64,000 nucleotides of DNA, taken from JAPULR01 sp965238215. Its GTDB lineage: Bacteria; Chloroflexota; Dehalococcoidia; Lucifugimonadales; GCA-2712585. Of this stretch, positions 9,062 to 17,154 are shown piece after piece (position 1 is the first letter of the stretch; each line of letters starts with the position of its first letter). A program made the translations under genes and the position numbers. The DNA is taken from NCBI GenBank assembly GCA_965238215.1, contig OZ250180.1, positions 1,984,001 to 2,048,000 of the forward strand, read 5' to 3'. Under the pieces are notes generated by a model. It did not search any database. It was not told the DNA's origin and saw only the letters and a program-made list of their open reading frames with translations.

Positions 9062-9246
9062 GGCTTCGCCTCCTTTAAGTGACGGGGAGACAACATCAGT
9101 TTCTCGTTACGGTCCATCTCCCCAAGGCTAGTAAAAGCCAGCAAAGGGCAACGGAAAAGTTGCCGAAAGGAGCGTGGGTTGACGTAGAAGCGGGCCACCC
9201 ACACTGCTATATTCCTTTTTTACTCTTGGCATAGGGAGGCCCTTAG

Positions 9247-10014
9247 ATGAGGGAATGGCTGCAAGGACGCGTAGGAAGGCTGCTGTTGGCGACGCTGCTT
9301 TTAAGCGCAGCGGTTGCGTTGACGGGGGCCTGTGGGGACGGGAGCGACGAGCCTTCGCCGACTGCTGCGGCAGTAGAAGCCCCGGCCTCCACGCCCATCG
9401 CTATGCCTGCGACGTCTGTCTCCACCATGGCTCCGACGCCTACGCCCACACCCACACCCACGGCTGTTCCCACACCGACTGCTGCACCGACGCGTGCTCA
9501 GACGCCTACGCCAACACCCACACCCACACCCACAGCTGTTCCCACACCGACGCTTGTTCCAACAGCCACTCCTGAGTCTACTCCGGAGGTCTCCCATGCG
9601 CTTGGCGACGAGTTCATCGAGTTGGACGAAGGTACAATCTGGCAGGAGGTGTTTGACGTCTTGTCAGCTGAGGAGCAGACGTGCATTCGCGATATGACGG
9701 ACGAAGATGGGTTGGGGTCGATTTTGCAATTGGATGTCTTGAGAGTAGTCAGGAGTAGGGAGCCGGGGGAGTTCGTTGCGCTCTTCTGCCTGGAACCGGA
9801 GAAAGCTTTATTTCTTTACGCTTCTGTCACCATTGCCAGCATGGGAAATGCGAGCTCGGAGATGAAAGCCTGCACAATGAAGGTGACGGAGAGCATGGAT
9901 TTACCCGCAGTGCTGAAGTATATGGTGGAGATTGGCGCGGCCGAAGGAGAAGAGGAAGGAGAGCCGCCGGAGGAGGTGCTTCAGTTCATAACGGGGATGC
10001 TGGCGTGTCCGTAG
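9247..10014 (+). CDS. Lipoprotein with Pro-Thr-rich linker
   Basis: This predicted lipoprotein of 255 residues has a basic N-terminus, a hydrophobic stretch and the lipobox LTGAC (Cys29). About 70 residues of Pro-Thr repeats follow, then a globular domain of about 140 residues (from SHALGDEFIELDEG). The domain contains IWQEVFDVLSAEEQTCIRDM and further cysteines in ALFCLEP, MKACTMK and the terminal LACP, which could form disulfides outside the cell. GGGAGG lies 7-12 bases before the ATG. The Pro-Thr linker resembles that of the larger lipoprotein at 58480-61395. No enzymatic function can be assigned. Confidence 0.85.
   Translation: MREWLQGRVGRLLLATLLLSAAVALTGACGDGSDEPSPTAAAVEAPASTPIAMPATSVSTMAPTPTPTPTPTAVPTPTAAPTRAQTPTPTPTPTPTAVPTPTLVPTATPESTPEVSHALGDEFIELDEGTIWQEVFDVLSAEEQTCIRDMTDEDGLGSILQLDVLRVVRSREPGEFVALFCLEPEKALFLYASVTIASMGNASSEMKACTMKVTESMDLPAVLKYMVEIGAAEGEEEGEPPEEVLQFITGMLACP
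9436..9556 (+). repeat. In-frame direct repeat encoding the Pro-Thr linker
   Basis: Two copies of a unit of about 60 bases lie head to tail, each made of GACGCCTACGCC, then runs of CCCACA, then a GCTGTTCCCACACCGAC block. They encode the Pro-Thr linker of the surrounding lipoprotein. Such repeats can expand or contract by slippage without changing frame, because the sub-repeat is six bases long. Confidence 0.8.
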
Positions 10015-10102
10015 TTAGAGTTAGGGGATATGAGCGACGAAGGATTCTCCTAGCACATACCTTTCCTGCGTCGGCCTGTCGAAACGTCCATAGCCAGAGA
10101 CT

Positions 10103-10270
10103 CTATTTCTTAGCGCGGACTAGCCATAGGATGTTGCCAACGGCTATGGCGGCTGCCAGTAGCCAGAGGAGGGTACCAAGAATGGGATTGAACGCCAGTC
10201 CAACTCCCAGGCCGAGGTAGAAGACGAGGATGGCGACGACGAAGAGGAGGACATGGGCGACAATTTTCAT
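10103..10270 (-). CDS. 55-residue hydrophobic membrane protein
   Basis: This short gene encodes about 55 residues beginning MKIVAHVLLFVVAILVFYLG and ending NILWLVRAKK. Two hydrophobic helices are separated by a short turn (FNPILG), with a basic C-terminus as expected for a cytoplasmic tail. The codon pattern is coding-like, but no strong Shine-Dalgarno precedes the ATG. It lies just downstream of the HAD-fusion gene on the same strand. I recognise no family. Confidence 0.6.
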   Translation of the reverse strand: MKIVAHVLLFVVAILVFYLGLGVGLAFNPILGTLLWLLAAAIAVGNILWLVRAKK

Positions 10271-10430
10271 GACGCCGTTATTGTAACGCCTTTTGAACAG
10301 ATGCGAGCGGCGCGCGTCAAGGCGTTTGACCGGGTTCGTCCGTCAAGGGCTGCGTGGGTTGGCTGAGTGGTTCGGCTGGTTGGGAAGCGCAAGAGCCGCC
10401 GTTGCCCCGGGAACCCGCGGTACGGGGTGC

Positions 10431-11927
10431 TTAGGGCACCGCTATCAGGCTCGGCTGAAGTGGGAAGCTGTGACGTATGTCCCCTTCGCCGGATCCCCGT
10501 CCGTAGCATCGCCACTTGGGGAAGTTAAAATCGGAAGTGACCGAGCGAGGCTGCATCAGCACGGCCCGTAGGAACGCCTGCAGGTCAGGCACATTGTAGA
10601 TGTTCAACCCGAAGCCCCAGTCGTCCAACAGGCCCAGAATACGTCGCATAGAGGGTGTGTCCCACATTATGGAGAAGCGGTTGATGCCCCAGGAGGCGAA
10701 CTCGTCTAGAAGTGTCTTGGCCTGCTCCGGCAGGGTGTTCATCAGAGGAACCATGAAATCGATGGGGCATTGGAGGATGGCGGATGGGAAGGCCTGGGCC
10801 AGCCGCCGGAATCCCTGGGGCTGAAGCGTCTCTATCTTGCCGTTTATCCACAGGCGGGAGTGCTCCAGACCGGAGGAGTTGATGGCGAAGATGACCTCGT
10901 CTAAGGCTGCGTCGTTCTCCTTGAGGTCGATCTTCAGGGATTTCCCGGCGTTCTTGAGCTTTCCGAGAACATCCTCGAAGAGGAGCAAGTCTTGGATGCG
11001 GTGGGATGGTTCGTCGAAGGGGTCGTGACGAAGGGTCAGCTGGCCTGTCTTTGGGTGGGTCCGTACGTCCATTTCGCCCCACTGCACGTTGGACTTCATG
11101 AACTCGTGGAGATTGTCCACGTCGTTGATGCCGTGCCATACGAACTGCACGTGACGGGGCAGCGAAGATTGAACGGCAAGCCCCGTCAGGTCGAAGACTC
11201 TGCCGGAGATGGATGCCTGGGGGAGATGCTCTCTTTGGGAGAGAAAGATCGTGTCGGCGTGGAGGAGCATCACGTCTTCGACCGTGGGCATGTTGGCGAT
11301 GGCCTCCAGGTTCTCCGGCTCGTTGTCAATCATGGCTAAGACACGATAGCCCAGGTTGCGGAAATAGTTCACACCGTCGACTTTCACCTGGGGGATGGTA
11401 CGGTCGGAGAAGCCGCGGTTCATGTATAGGAGGCGGTCTGAAAACTCGACCTTGTACTCGTTTCCCAGGAAGTTCAGGGAGCGCAGGGTGTCCTGACGCA
11501 GGGCCTCGGTACGCCCGGTGTTGAGGCCCACGAAGGTGTTGGGCTGCAGCTGGAACCAGCGCATGACTTCCATGACGCCGTGGTAGGGCCGGTGGGATTC
11601 CAGGATGGCCTTGGAAGACCAGCGGGTGCTTCTGTACCAGAGTCCGACCTGTTCGCGCACCGAGGGAGGGAGGTCTAAGGCTGCAAGCAGGTCCTCGGCC
11701 CGGTCCTCGTGCATTGTGACGTGAGAAACGTCCAGTTCGTGGAAGTAGGAGGTGCCGTGAATCTGGTCGAAGGTGTTAAGGGCATGGAGGACCATGTATC
11801 GGGTGTCTACGATGGTGCCGTCAATGTCAAATAGGATGATGAGCCTATCGTCCGGGAAGAGGTGGCTCATCTTCTGGTAATGGTAGGATAGCTTATTCAT
11901 CCACCGGTTCATGTTTTGCATTTGCAC
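10431..11927 (-). CDS. HAD-superfamily hydrolase fused to a menorin/GDPD-like domain
   Basis: This 498-residue protein has two parts. Residues about 30-240 form a HAD phosphatase with motif I FDIDGTIVDT (nucleophile Asp34, Asp36), motif II VGLNTGRTEAL and a later acidic motif VLAMIDNEPENLEAI. Residues about 260-480 resemble the FAM151/menorin (DUF2181) branch of glycerophosphodiester phosphodiesterase-like TIM barrels (FVWHGINDVDNLHEFM, GEMDVRTH, LRHDPFDEPSH). A His and acidic residues sit at the expected metal-binding positions. The substrate is unknown; a phosphodiester cleaved by one half and the product dephosphorylated by the other would be a natural guess. The gene stands alone with no tight operon partner. 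Confidence 0.8.
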   Translation of the reverse strand: MQMQNMNRWMNKLSYHYQKMSHLFPDDRLIILFDIDGTIVDTRYMVLHALNTFDQIHGTSYFHELDVSHVTMHEDRAEDLLAALDLPPSVREQVGLWYRSTRWSSKAILESHRPYHGVMEVMRWFQLQPNTFVGLNTGRTEALRQDTLRSLNFLGNEYKVEFSDRLLYMNRGFSDRTIPQVKVDGVNYFRNLGYRVLAMIDNEPENLEAIANMPTVEDVMLLHADTIFLSQREHLPQASISGRVFDLTGLAVQSSLPRHVQFVWHGINDVDNLHEFMKSNVQWGEMDVRTHPKTGQLTLRHDPFDEPSHRIQDLLLFEDVLGKLKNAGKSLKIDLKENDAALDEVIFAINSSGLEHSRLWINGKIETLQPQGFRRLAQAFPSAILQCPIDFMVPLMNTLPEQAKTLLDEFASWGINRFSIMWDTPSMRRILGLLDDWGFGLNIYNVPDLQAFLRAVLMQPRSVTSDFNFPKWRCYGRGSGEGDIRHSFPLQPSLIAVP

Positions 11928-12027
11928 CTTCGAAAGATTATTTGATTCGATGGTAGCAGGCGTGACGCTGCCGAAGGTTAAGGGGAGGTTAAGACTTTGG
12001 GGCGGGTGGGAGGATGGTGCGAAGACA

Positions 12028-12200
12028 ACGAGATTCCTCGACTCCGCTTGGATCCGCTCGGAATGACAATTGGTTAAAGAGGGGGAATGGCCGGTTCCCG
12101 AATCGCCCCTACGGAGGAAGAGAAGATGGGTCCCCGCCCCCGTCCCCCGTCTTCACGAGGGCAGGCTTCACGAGGGCAGGCTATTGGCGAGGACAAGGGA
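12028..12200. repeat. Intergenic repeat island (degenerate copies)
   Basis: This stretch between two genes holds degenerate members of the repeat families seen again at 37430-38110 and 62119-62405. One is a block like CGAGATTCCTCGACTCCGC followed by a CTCGGAATGAC end (12028-12068). Another is a weakened hairpin GGTTCCCGAATCGCCCCTACGG (about 12090-12112). The third is an AGATGGGTCCCCGCCCCCGT block with two copies of TTCACGAGGGCAGGC (about 12123-12181). No open frame here looks coding. Confidence 0.7.
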
Positions 12201-12224
12201 GGGGGTGCGGGAATGGTGGGAGGT

Positions 12225-12719
12225 TCAGTCGAGAACCAGGTCCTCCCGGATGTGCCGCAGGTGGCCCAGGTGGTCCCGCCAGTGGTTGAGGAATAGGCCC
12301 TCCACCAGGTTCTGGGCGGTGCGGTCCTCCCGGTGGTTGCGGAGGGGGAACCAGCACGAAGTAGCCTTTCCGGCGATATCCTCGTCGCTGGCATCCGCTA
12401 GAACTCTTTCCAGGGTCTGGAAGTATTCTGACAGAGCGCTGTGAATGTCGTCCATGTCCATGTCCTGCCGCTCGGCGTTCAGGTGGGTCTCGTCGGCAAT
12501 GATGGTTACCTCTGTCAATGAACCGTCGAGGATGCCCTCGACCGTCTTGGGAATGCCGCCCTCCGGGTCTTCGAGGATGTGCCACAGCACCTCCCGTGCC
12601 GACCATTCGTCGTCGTCCTGCTTCCAGTCCAGGCAGTAGTCCATGCCCTCCAGGAGGGAGTCGAGCTCCTGTTGAAGCTCCTTGGCGGAGTCCAGAATAG
12701 ATTGCTTCAGGGTGGTCAT
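12225..12719 (-). CDS. DinB-like four-helix protein
   Basis: This 164-residue protein has the helical pattern of the DinB/YfiT-like superfamily. An N-terminal helix (SILDSAKELQQELDSLLEGM) is followed by a conserved-looking DDDEWSAREVLWHILE and a C-terminal helix with several histidines (NHWRDHLGHLRHIRED) that could bind metal. Members act in stress responses or as thiol-dependent transferases, but the function here is open. GGAGG lies 6 bases before the ATG. It follows galU on the same strand with a 17-base gap, so the two may be co-transcribed. Confidence 0.8.
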   Translation of the reverse strand: MTTLKQSILDSAKELQQELDSLLEGMDYCLDWKQDDDEWSAREVLWHILEDPEGGIPKTVEGILDGSLTEVTIIADETHLNAERQDMDMDDIHSALSEYFQTLERVLADASDEDIAGKATSCWFPLRNHREDRTAQNLVEGLFLNHWRDHLGHLRHIREDLVLD

Positions 12720-12736
12720 GATTATCCTCCAGAAGA

Positions 12737-13615
12737 CTAGGGATGGATGTGGATTGCGACGGCTTCCATAACAGCGCTTCTATATTCAGGCAGCGAACGG
12801 GCGCGGGCGAGGGAGGCCTTCAGCAGGCCGATGGGAGTCCCACCATCGTGGCGTTCTCCATTCAACTTATAGGCAAATAGTTGGTGGGATTCTAGCAGAA
12901 GAGCCAAGCCGTCCGTTAGTTGAATTTCGCCCTTTGCGCCGGGCGTTGTTCTTTCAAGGGTGTGGAAGACGGCCGGGGGCAGGATGTATCGGCCCACGAT
13001 GGCGAGATTGGAGGGGGCTTCCTCCGGCGGCGGCTTCTCCACCAGCCCCCGAATCCTGTACTCGCTCTCTGAGAGGGCCTCCGGGTAAATGACGCCGTAG
13101 CTGCTCACCCGCTCCGGCGGGACCTCCTCCACGGCGATGACGCCGTCTCCCCTTCGATGGTACACCTCAAGCATCTGGGCCAGCGCAGGCGTCTTGTGGA
13201 AAACAACGTCGTCAGGGAGTATGACGGCGAACGCCTCGTCGCCCACCTGCTCGCGGGCGGTGAGAACGGCGTGGCCCAGCCCCAAAGGCTGCTGCTGACG
13301 CACGATGCTGACGCGGGCCAGTTTTCCGAGTTGCTCCACCTGCTCCAGCATCTCCGGCGAGACCTTGCCTTGGAGAGATTCCTCTAGCTGTGGGTGGGGT
13401 TGGAAGTACCGCTCAAGGGGTTCTTTGTCCTCGGACGTGACGAGAATTATCTCCTCGATGCCGGAGCGTACGGCCTCTTCCACCGCGTATTGAATGAGGG
13501 GCTTGTCGAAGAGGGGCAACAGCTCCTTGGGCACAGCCTTGGTAACGGGGAGGAATCGGGTGCCCAGGCCGGCGGCGGGAATTACGGCTTTTCTCACGGG
13601 CGGAAAGGCTACCAT
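12737..13615 (-). CDS. galU: UTP-glucose-1-phosphate uridylyltransferase
   Basis: This cytoplasmic nucleotidyltransferase makes UDP-glucose from UTP and glucose-1-phosphate for cell-surface glycans. The N-terminal signature is VIPAAGLGTRFLPVTKAVPK, with IQYAVEEAVRSGIEEIILVT next, a nucleotide-binding aspartate pair in FAVILPDDVV, and a sugar-site segment EKPPPEEAPSNLAIVGRYIL. The start at 13615 (MVAFPPVRKAV) is preferred because upstream codons of the longer frame (to 13684) are unlike the family; neither start has a strong Shine-Dalgarno. Length of about 292 residues matches the family. Confidence 0.95.
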   Translation of the reverse strand: MVAFPPVRKAVIPAAGLGTRFLPVTKAVPKELLPLFDKPLIQYAVEEAVRSGIEEIILVTSEDKEPLERYFQPHPQLEESLQGKVSPEMLEQVEQLGKLARVSIVRQQQPLGLGHAVLTAREQVGDEAFAVILPDDVVFHKTPALAQMLEVYHRRGDGVIAVEEVPPERVSSYGVIYPEALSESEYRIRGLVEKPPPEEAPSNLAIVGRYILPPAVFHTLERTTPGAKGEIQLTDGLALLLESHQLFAYKLNGERHDGGTPIGLLKASLARARSLPEYRSAVMEAVAIHIHP

Positions 13616-13831
13616 GGGCGCAATTCTAACACCGCTCCCAGATGCGGACAACGGAGGGGAGGAAACCGTCAAGGGCCCGCCCATGTCGGTGTCTATTCTT
13701 ACACGCCCTTACCCGTCATTTCCAGGCCCTACACTGACATGCTGCTGTTGCCGGAATGCTCTCTCTGTTGCTACCCTACTCCCATGAATAAGGCCGTAAC
13801 ACCCCCTCGCCCCTCTCGGCCCCCGCCTACC

Positions 13832-13969
13832 ACTCGTTTCCTCCAAAAAGAAAAAACGAGTAACGACTCAAAATCAGTCGGATCCACGCCTGATTTGTCC
13901 CAATCCTCCCATTTCTCGTTTCTTAAAACGAGTCAATTCCACGCCTGGCAACCCCAAAACGAGTCCCCC
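13832..13969 (-). repeat. Structured dispersed element, copy A
   Basis: Read on the minus strand, this element of about 138 bases aligns along its length with 39767-39895. It opens with GACTCGTTTTGGGG and an AGGCGTGG box. It then has a hairpin (ACTCGTTTTAAGAAACGAG, + strand 13915-13933), a second AGGCGTGG box, and ends with a second hairpin whose ACTCGTTTT and AAACGAGT arms surround a purine-rich loop (13832-13861). It lies between galU and the SRP RNA gene, overlapping no credible gene. Confidence 0.75.
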
Positions 13970-14136
13970 GGTATCCCACTCGTTCCCAATACTCATTCTC
14001 AATCTTACCTGTCCCTCTTCATTGGTCTTCTTTTATTCACGCCCCCAATACAATACCTTTCGCAGTATGACCGAGATGCCCTGGAAGACGGCCGGGCGAT
14101 TGACACCCGACGGTGGGTGGGCCTAACATTGAACTT

Positions 14137-14402
14137 GGCTGTGCTAGGCGGGGAGCTAGCGGTGCCCTGGACCCGCAATCCGCTATAGCGGGGTTGAATT
14201 CCTTCCCGAGGCTAGATCAATGGACCTCTATTCTCTGAGAGGGTGCTGAGGGCTGGGTCCTACGCGTCGAATACCTGTGAATCCCGCCAGGTCCGGAAGG
14301 AAGCAACGGTAAGCAGTCATCTTCGGGCGCCGTGGGGCAGCCTGGCCTGAGCCTAATCAGCCGGATACGTTCATTGATTGTGTCGAAGGAAGGTGCACGG
14401 CC
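14137..14402 (+). ncRNA. ffs: Large bacterial signal recognition particle RNA
   Basis: This is the RNA scaffold of the signal recognition particle, of the large type with an Alu domain known from Bacillus rather than the short 4.5S form. The closing helix 1 is visible: GGCTGTGC at 14137-14144 pairs with GCACGGCC at 14395-14402. The Alu part is recognised by GGCGGGGAGCTAGCGGTGCC and CCCGCAATCCGCTATAGCGG. The Ffh-binding tip is AGGTCCGGAAGGAAGCAACG (14289-14308), followed by the returning strand CCGTGGGGCAGCCTGG. Length of about 266 bases is close to that of B. subtilis scRNA. Its 3' end overlaps the apparent start of rsmA. Confidence 0.93.
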
Positions 14403-15252
14403 TATATCTCCAACATATACTTCCCGTAGGCCTAAGGGTTTCAGAAAGGCCCTGGCCCAACATTTCCTAACCGACCAACGCGTTCTTTCCTACATCCTGG
14501 AAGCTGCCGACCTTTCGCCAGATGACACGGTTGTGGAGGTAGGCTCAGGCAGGGGAATTCTCACCCGGCAGTTGGCGAAGCTGGCCCGCCGGGTGGTGGC
14601 CGTCGAGATAGACGCAGCCTTGGCGGCTGGATTGGCAACGAAGTTGGGCAATCCGCTCAACCTGACGGTCCTGGAGGCGGATGCTCGTACAGCGGTCATC
14701 GATCCGAAAGGCCCCTACAAGCTGGTGGCCAACCTTCCTTACTATGCCGCCAACCCCATAATCCGGCGGTTTCTGGAAATGGAACGGCAGCCCCTTCGGA
14801 TGGTGGTCATGGTGCAAAAGGAGGTCGCCCATTCCATGACGGCGACCCCAGGCCGCATGACGCTCCTCTCCGTGGCTGTACAGTTCTACGGTATGCCCCG
14901 ATTGGTGTGCGTCGTGCCCCCTTCGGCTTTTCGCCCTTCCCCCAAGGTGGATTCGGCAGTGGTATGCATCGACGTGGAGCCGGAAGCACGGGGGCGGGTG
15001 GACGACGAAGCGCGATTCTTCCGACTGGCGCGTGCGGGATTCGCCGCGCCCCGAAAGCAGCTACGGAATTCTCTTGCCCTGGGGCTTGGAATCAACGGTG
15101 CTGAAGCGTCGAAACTTCTCCAACGGGCGGGAATTGATTCGCGGCGTAGACCGGGGACGCTGACCGTCTCGGAGTGGATTTCCCTCTACAAGAGTTTGCC
15201 AGAGGATGCCATGCCATCCTCGGACGGCGAAGATACTGGCGGACGCCAATAG
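14380..15252 (+). CDS. rsmA: 16S rRNA (adenine1518/1519-N6)-dimethyltransferase
   Basis: RsmA (KsgA) dimethylates two adenines near the 3' end of 16S rRNA late in small-subunit assembly. The N-terminal KALAQHFLTDQRVLSYIL, the SAM-binding VVEVGSGRGILTRQLA and the catalytic NLPYYAANPI identify it. The start is uncertain. The only canonical start codons giving a family-like N-terminus (GTG 14380, TTG 14374) lie inside the SRP RNA, and none occurs between 14402 and the conserved core. An ATA at 14404 has AAGGAAGG about 10 bases upstream and could be used. The stop overlaps the ispE start by one base (TAGTG), indicating translational coupling. Confidence 0.95.
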   Translation: MSKEGARPISPTYTSRRPKGFRKALAQHFLTDQRVLSYILEAADLSPDDTVVEVGSGRGILTRQLAKLARRVVAVEIDAALAAGLATKLGNPLNLTVLEADARTAVIDPKGPYKLVANLPYYAANPIIRRFLEMERQPLRMVVMVQKEVAHSMTATPGRMTLLSVAVQFYGMPRLVCVVPPSAFRPSPKVDSAVVCIDVEPEARGRVDDEARFFRLARAGFAAPRKQLRNSLALGLGINGAEASKLLQRAGIDSRRRPGTLTVSEWISLYKSLPEDAMPSSDGEDTGGRQ

Positions 15253-16157
15253 TGGCGGAGGCCCCCCAAGACTCAACTCCCCTGACGGCGCTGGCTTACG
15301 CCAAGGTCAATCTAACCCTGGAGGTTTTGAGTCGTCGCGACGACGGGTATCATGACGTGGCCACGGTTCTGCAGACGGTGAGCCTATACGACCGGTTGAC
15401 CTTTGCCACTGACGCCGAAATTCTGGTGGAGTGCTCCATCTCGGCCCTCTCCAATCCCGACAATTTGGCTTGGAGGGCTGCGGTGGCTCTCAAGGAGGCC
15501 ACCGGGTATGCCGGCGGTGCACGAATAACCATCGAGAAGGGGATTCCGGAGGCTATGGGGTTGGGTGGGGGCAGCAGTGACGCCGCAGCTACGTTGGTAG
15601 CCCTCAATCGCCTGTGGGGCTTGGGACTGACTGCGACGAATCTGGAGGATGTAGGTCGGGACCTGGGAGCCGACCTTCCCTTTCTCGTCGGTGGCGGAAC
15701 GGCCATGGGTACGGGAAGGGGGGACTATCTAAAGAGGCTACGCCCCCTTCTGCGACAGTGGCTGGTTATGGTATGTCCGCTGGCTAATATAGAGGAGAAG
15801 ACTCGCCGCATGTATGCTCTGCTGGACAGGGAGTCCTATACCAGTGGGCAGGTGACCAAGGCCTTGGTCGAGGCTATGGATCAGGGGTGTTTCTCCTGGC
15901 AGATGCTTTACAATGCCTTCGAGGCGGTGGCCTTTGACGTCTTACCCGGCCTTGACGGAGTAATGCGGGACATGGAGGCCAGCGGCGCCTGCCACGTTAG
16001 TCTTTCCGGAAGCGGGCCTGCGCTTTACACCCTGGTCGCCGATGAAGAAGAAGGCCGCCAAATTAGAGATGGACTGGTCCGCCGCGGCCGCAGGGCCTTC
16101 CTCGTCGAGACGACGAATTCCTCTCCTCACTTGACGCTGGGCACTGAAGATAACTAG
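15252..16157 (+). CDS. ispE: 4-diphosphocytidyl-2-C-methyl-D-erythritol kinase
   Basis: IspE is the GHMP-family kinase that phosphorylates CDP-methylerythritol in the MEP pathway of isoprenoid synthesis. The substrate motif AYAKVNLTLEVLSRRDDGYH lies at the N-terminus, the glycine-rich ATP loop is MGLGGGSSDAAATL and a C-terminal GHMP motif is HVSLSGSGPALYTL. The GTG at 15252 shares a base with the rsmA stop, so this start is preferred over the longer open frame from 15174. The rsmA-ispE pairing is common in bacteria. Length of 301 residues is normal. Confidence 0.95.
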   Translation: MAEAPQDSTPLTALAYAKVNLTLEVLSRRDDGYHDVATVLQTVSLYDRLTFATDAEILVECSISALSNPDNLAWRAAVALKEATGYAGGARITIEKGIPEAMGLGGGSSDAAATLVALNRLWGLGLTATNLEDVGRDLGADLPFLVGGGTAMGTGRGDYLKRLRPLLRQWLVMVCPLANIEEKTRRMYALLDRESYTSGQVTKALVEAMDQGCFSWQMLYNAFEAVAFDVLPGLDGVMRDMEASGACHVSLSGSGPALYTLVADEEEGRQIRDGLVRRGRRAFLVETTNSSPHLTLGTEDN

Positions 16158-16202
16158 ACTAGTTGCGGTCTCTCACAGGTTTGACCAGAGAGGAACTCTA
16201 GA

Positions 16203-17123
16203 ATGATAGGAATCTTGAACGCCATCCGGATAGACATGGATCCGGATATGCTTACTCTGGGGTCCTTTGTGCTGACGTGGCACGGGTTCTTCACCTTTGT
16301 CGGCGTTGCCATGGCGGTAGCCCTAGTGTCCTACTGGGCCAAGAAAGAAAATATCCCGCCGGACACGATTCTTTCCGTGTCCGTGTGGGCAATTCTGGGT
16401 GGCATCGTTGGCGCACGACTGGTCCACGTCGTGGACTTCTGGACCCGGGTGTACCAGAATGACCCTCTCAGCGTTCTCTACATCTGGGAAGGCGGCATTG
16501 CCATATACGGCGCCGTACTCGGAGGCTTCGCCGGAGGCGCCATATACGCATTGGTCCGCAATCGGGACGGGCTGATCAACTTCTGGAACCGGTTTCTCTT
16601 CTTCTTGGGCCGCATTGAGAAGATGCCCATGCCTTCCGTAGGCAAGCTGGCGGACCTCACCGCCCCCGCCCTCGTTCTCAGCATGGCCCTCGGCCGCATT
16701 GGCGATATCATTAACGGTGAGCACATCGCCCGCATTACCAGCTTGCCCTGGGGCTTCGTCTACACCCATCCTAAGACTCAGGCGCTGTACACCAACATCA
16801 CAGAGGGGCGCTCCTCCCTGACGCCCTCTCATCCTGCGGTGATCTACGAGATGATATGGGACGTGGCGGTTCTGGGCTTTCTCTGGTTCGTCCTGCGAAA
16901 CCGGCTACGACCCGACGGGATGGTATTCGTGTCCTTCCTGGCTCTCTACTCTCTGGGTCGCTTCTTCATCAGCTTCATCCGGCAGGACAAGGTCTGGATA
17001 GTGGGACTGGACATGTCGCAGATAATTGCTCTGATTGTCCTGAGCATCACGGTAACGGTCCTGATATCCAAGGCCCAGGTGGCTAGAACAGGTCAGCGCC
17101 GCCGGGCCCGTGAGGCGCCCTAG
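16203..17123 (+). CDS. lgt: Phosphatidylglycerol-prolipoprotein diacylglyceryl transferase
   Basis: Lgt attaches diacylglycerol to the lipobox cysteine of prolipoproteins in the cytoplasmic membrane, which the lipoproteins in this window would need. It has about seven hydrophobic segments and the signature LGRIGDIINGEHI, matching the GRxGNxxNxE pattern. Other markers are SFVLTWHGFFTFVGV near the N-terminus and SHPAVIYEMIW, corresponding to the conserved HPxQxYE. AGAGAGGA precedes the ATG. An insertion of about 30 residues (DGLINFWNRFLFFLGRIEKM) sits before the signature. Length of 306 residues is slightly above usual. Confidence 0.94.
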   Translation: MIGILNAIRIDMDPDMLTLGSFVLTWHGFFTFVGVAMAVALVSYWAKKENIPPDTILSVSVWAILGGIVGARLVHVVDFWTRVYQNDPLSVLYIWEGGIAIYGAVLGGFAGGAIYALVRNRDGLINFWNRFLFFLGRIEKMPMPSVGKLADLTAPALVLSMALGRIGDIINGEHIARITSLPWGFVYTHPKTQALYTNITEGRSSLTPSHPAVIYEMIWDVAVLGFLWFVLRNRLRPDGMVFVSFLALYSLGRFFISFIRQDKVWIVGLDMSQIIALIVLSITVTVLISKAQVARTGQRRRAREAP

Positions 17124-17154
17124 ATATGGGGGTACGGGCGGCTTAGACGCACGA

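Noticed and set aside
9436..9556. Possible CRISPR-like repeats
   Set aside because: The repeats are in frame, lack unique spacers of constant length and encode a Pro-Thr linker. No cas genes are present in the window.
13394..14188. Open frame of 264 codons on the plus strand
   Set aside because: It is antisense to galU, crosses repeat copy A and runs into the SRP RNA gene. Its composition is not protein-like.
14245..14348. Short 4.5S-type SRP RNA
   Set aside because: The Alu-domain sequences and the closing helix (14137-14144 with 14395-14402) show that it is the large form.
15174..15251. Longer N-terminus for ispE
   Set aside because: It overlaps the end of rsmA by 79 bases and is unlike the family. 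The GTG coupled to the rsmA stop gives the usual length.
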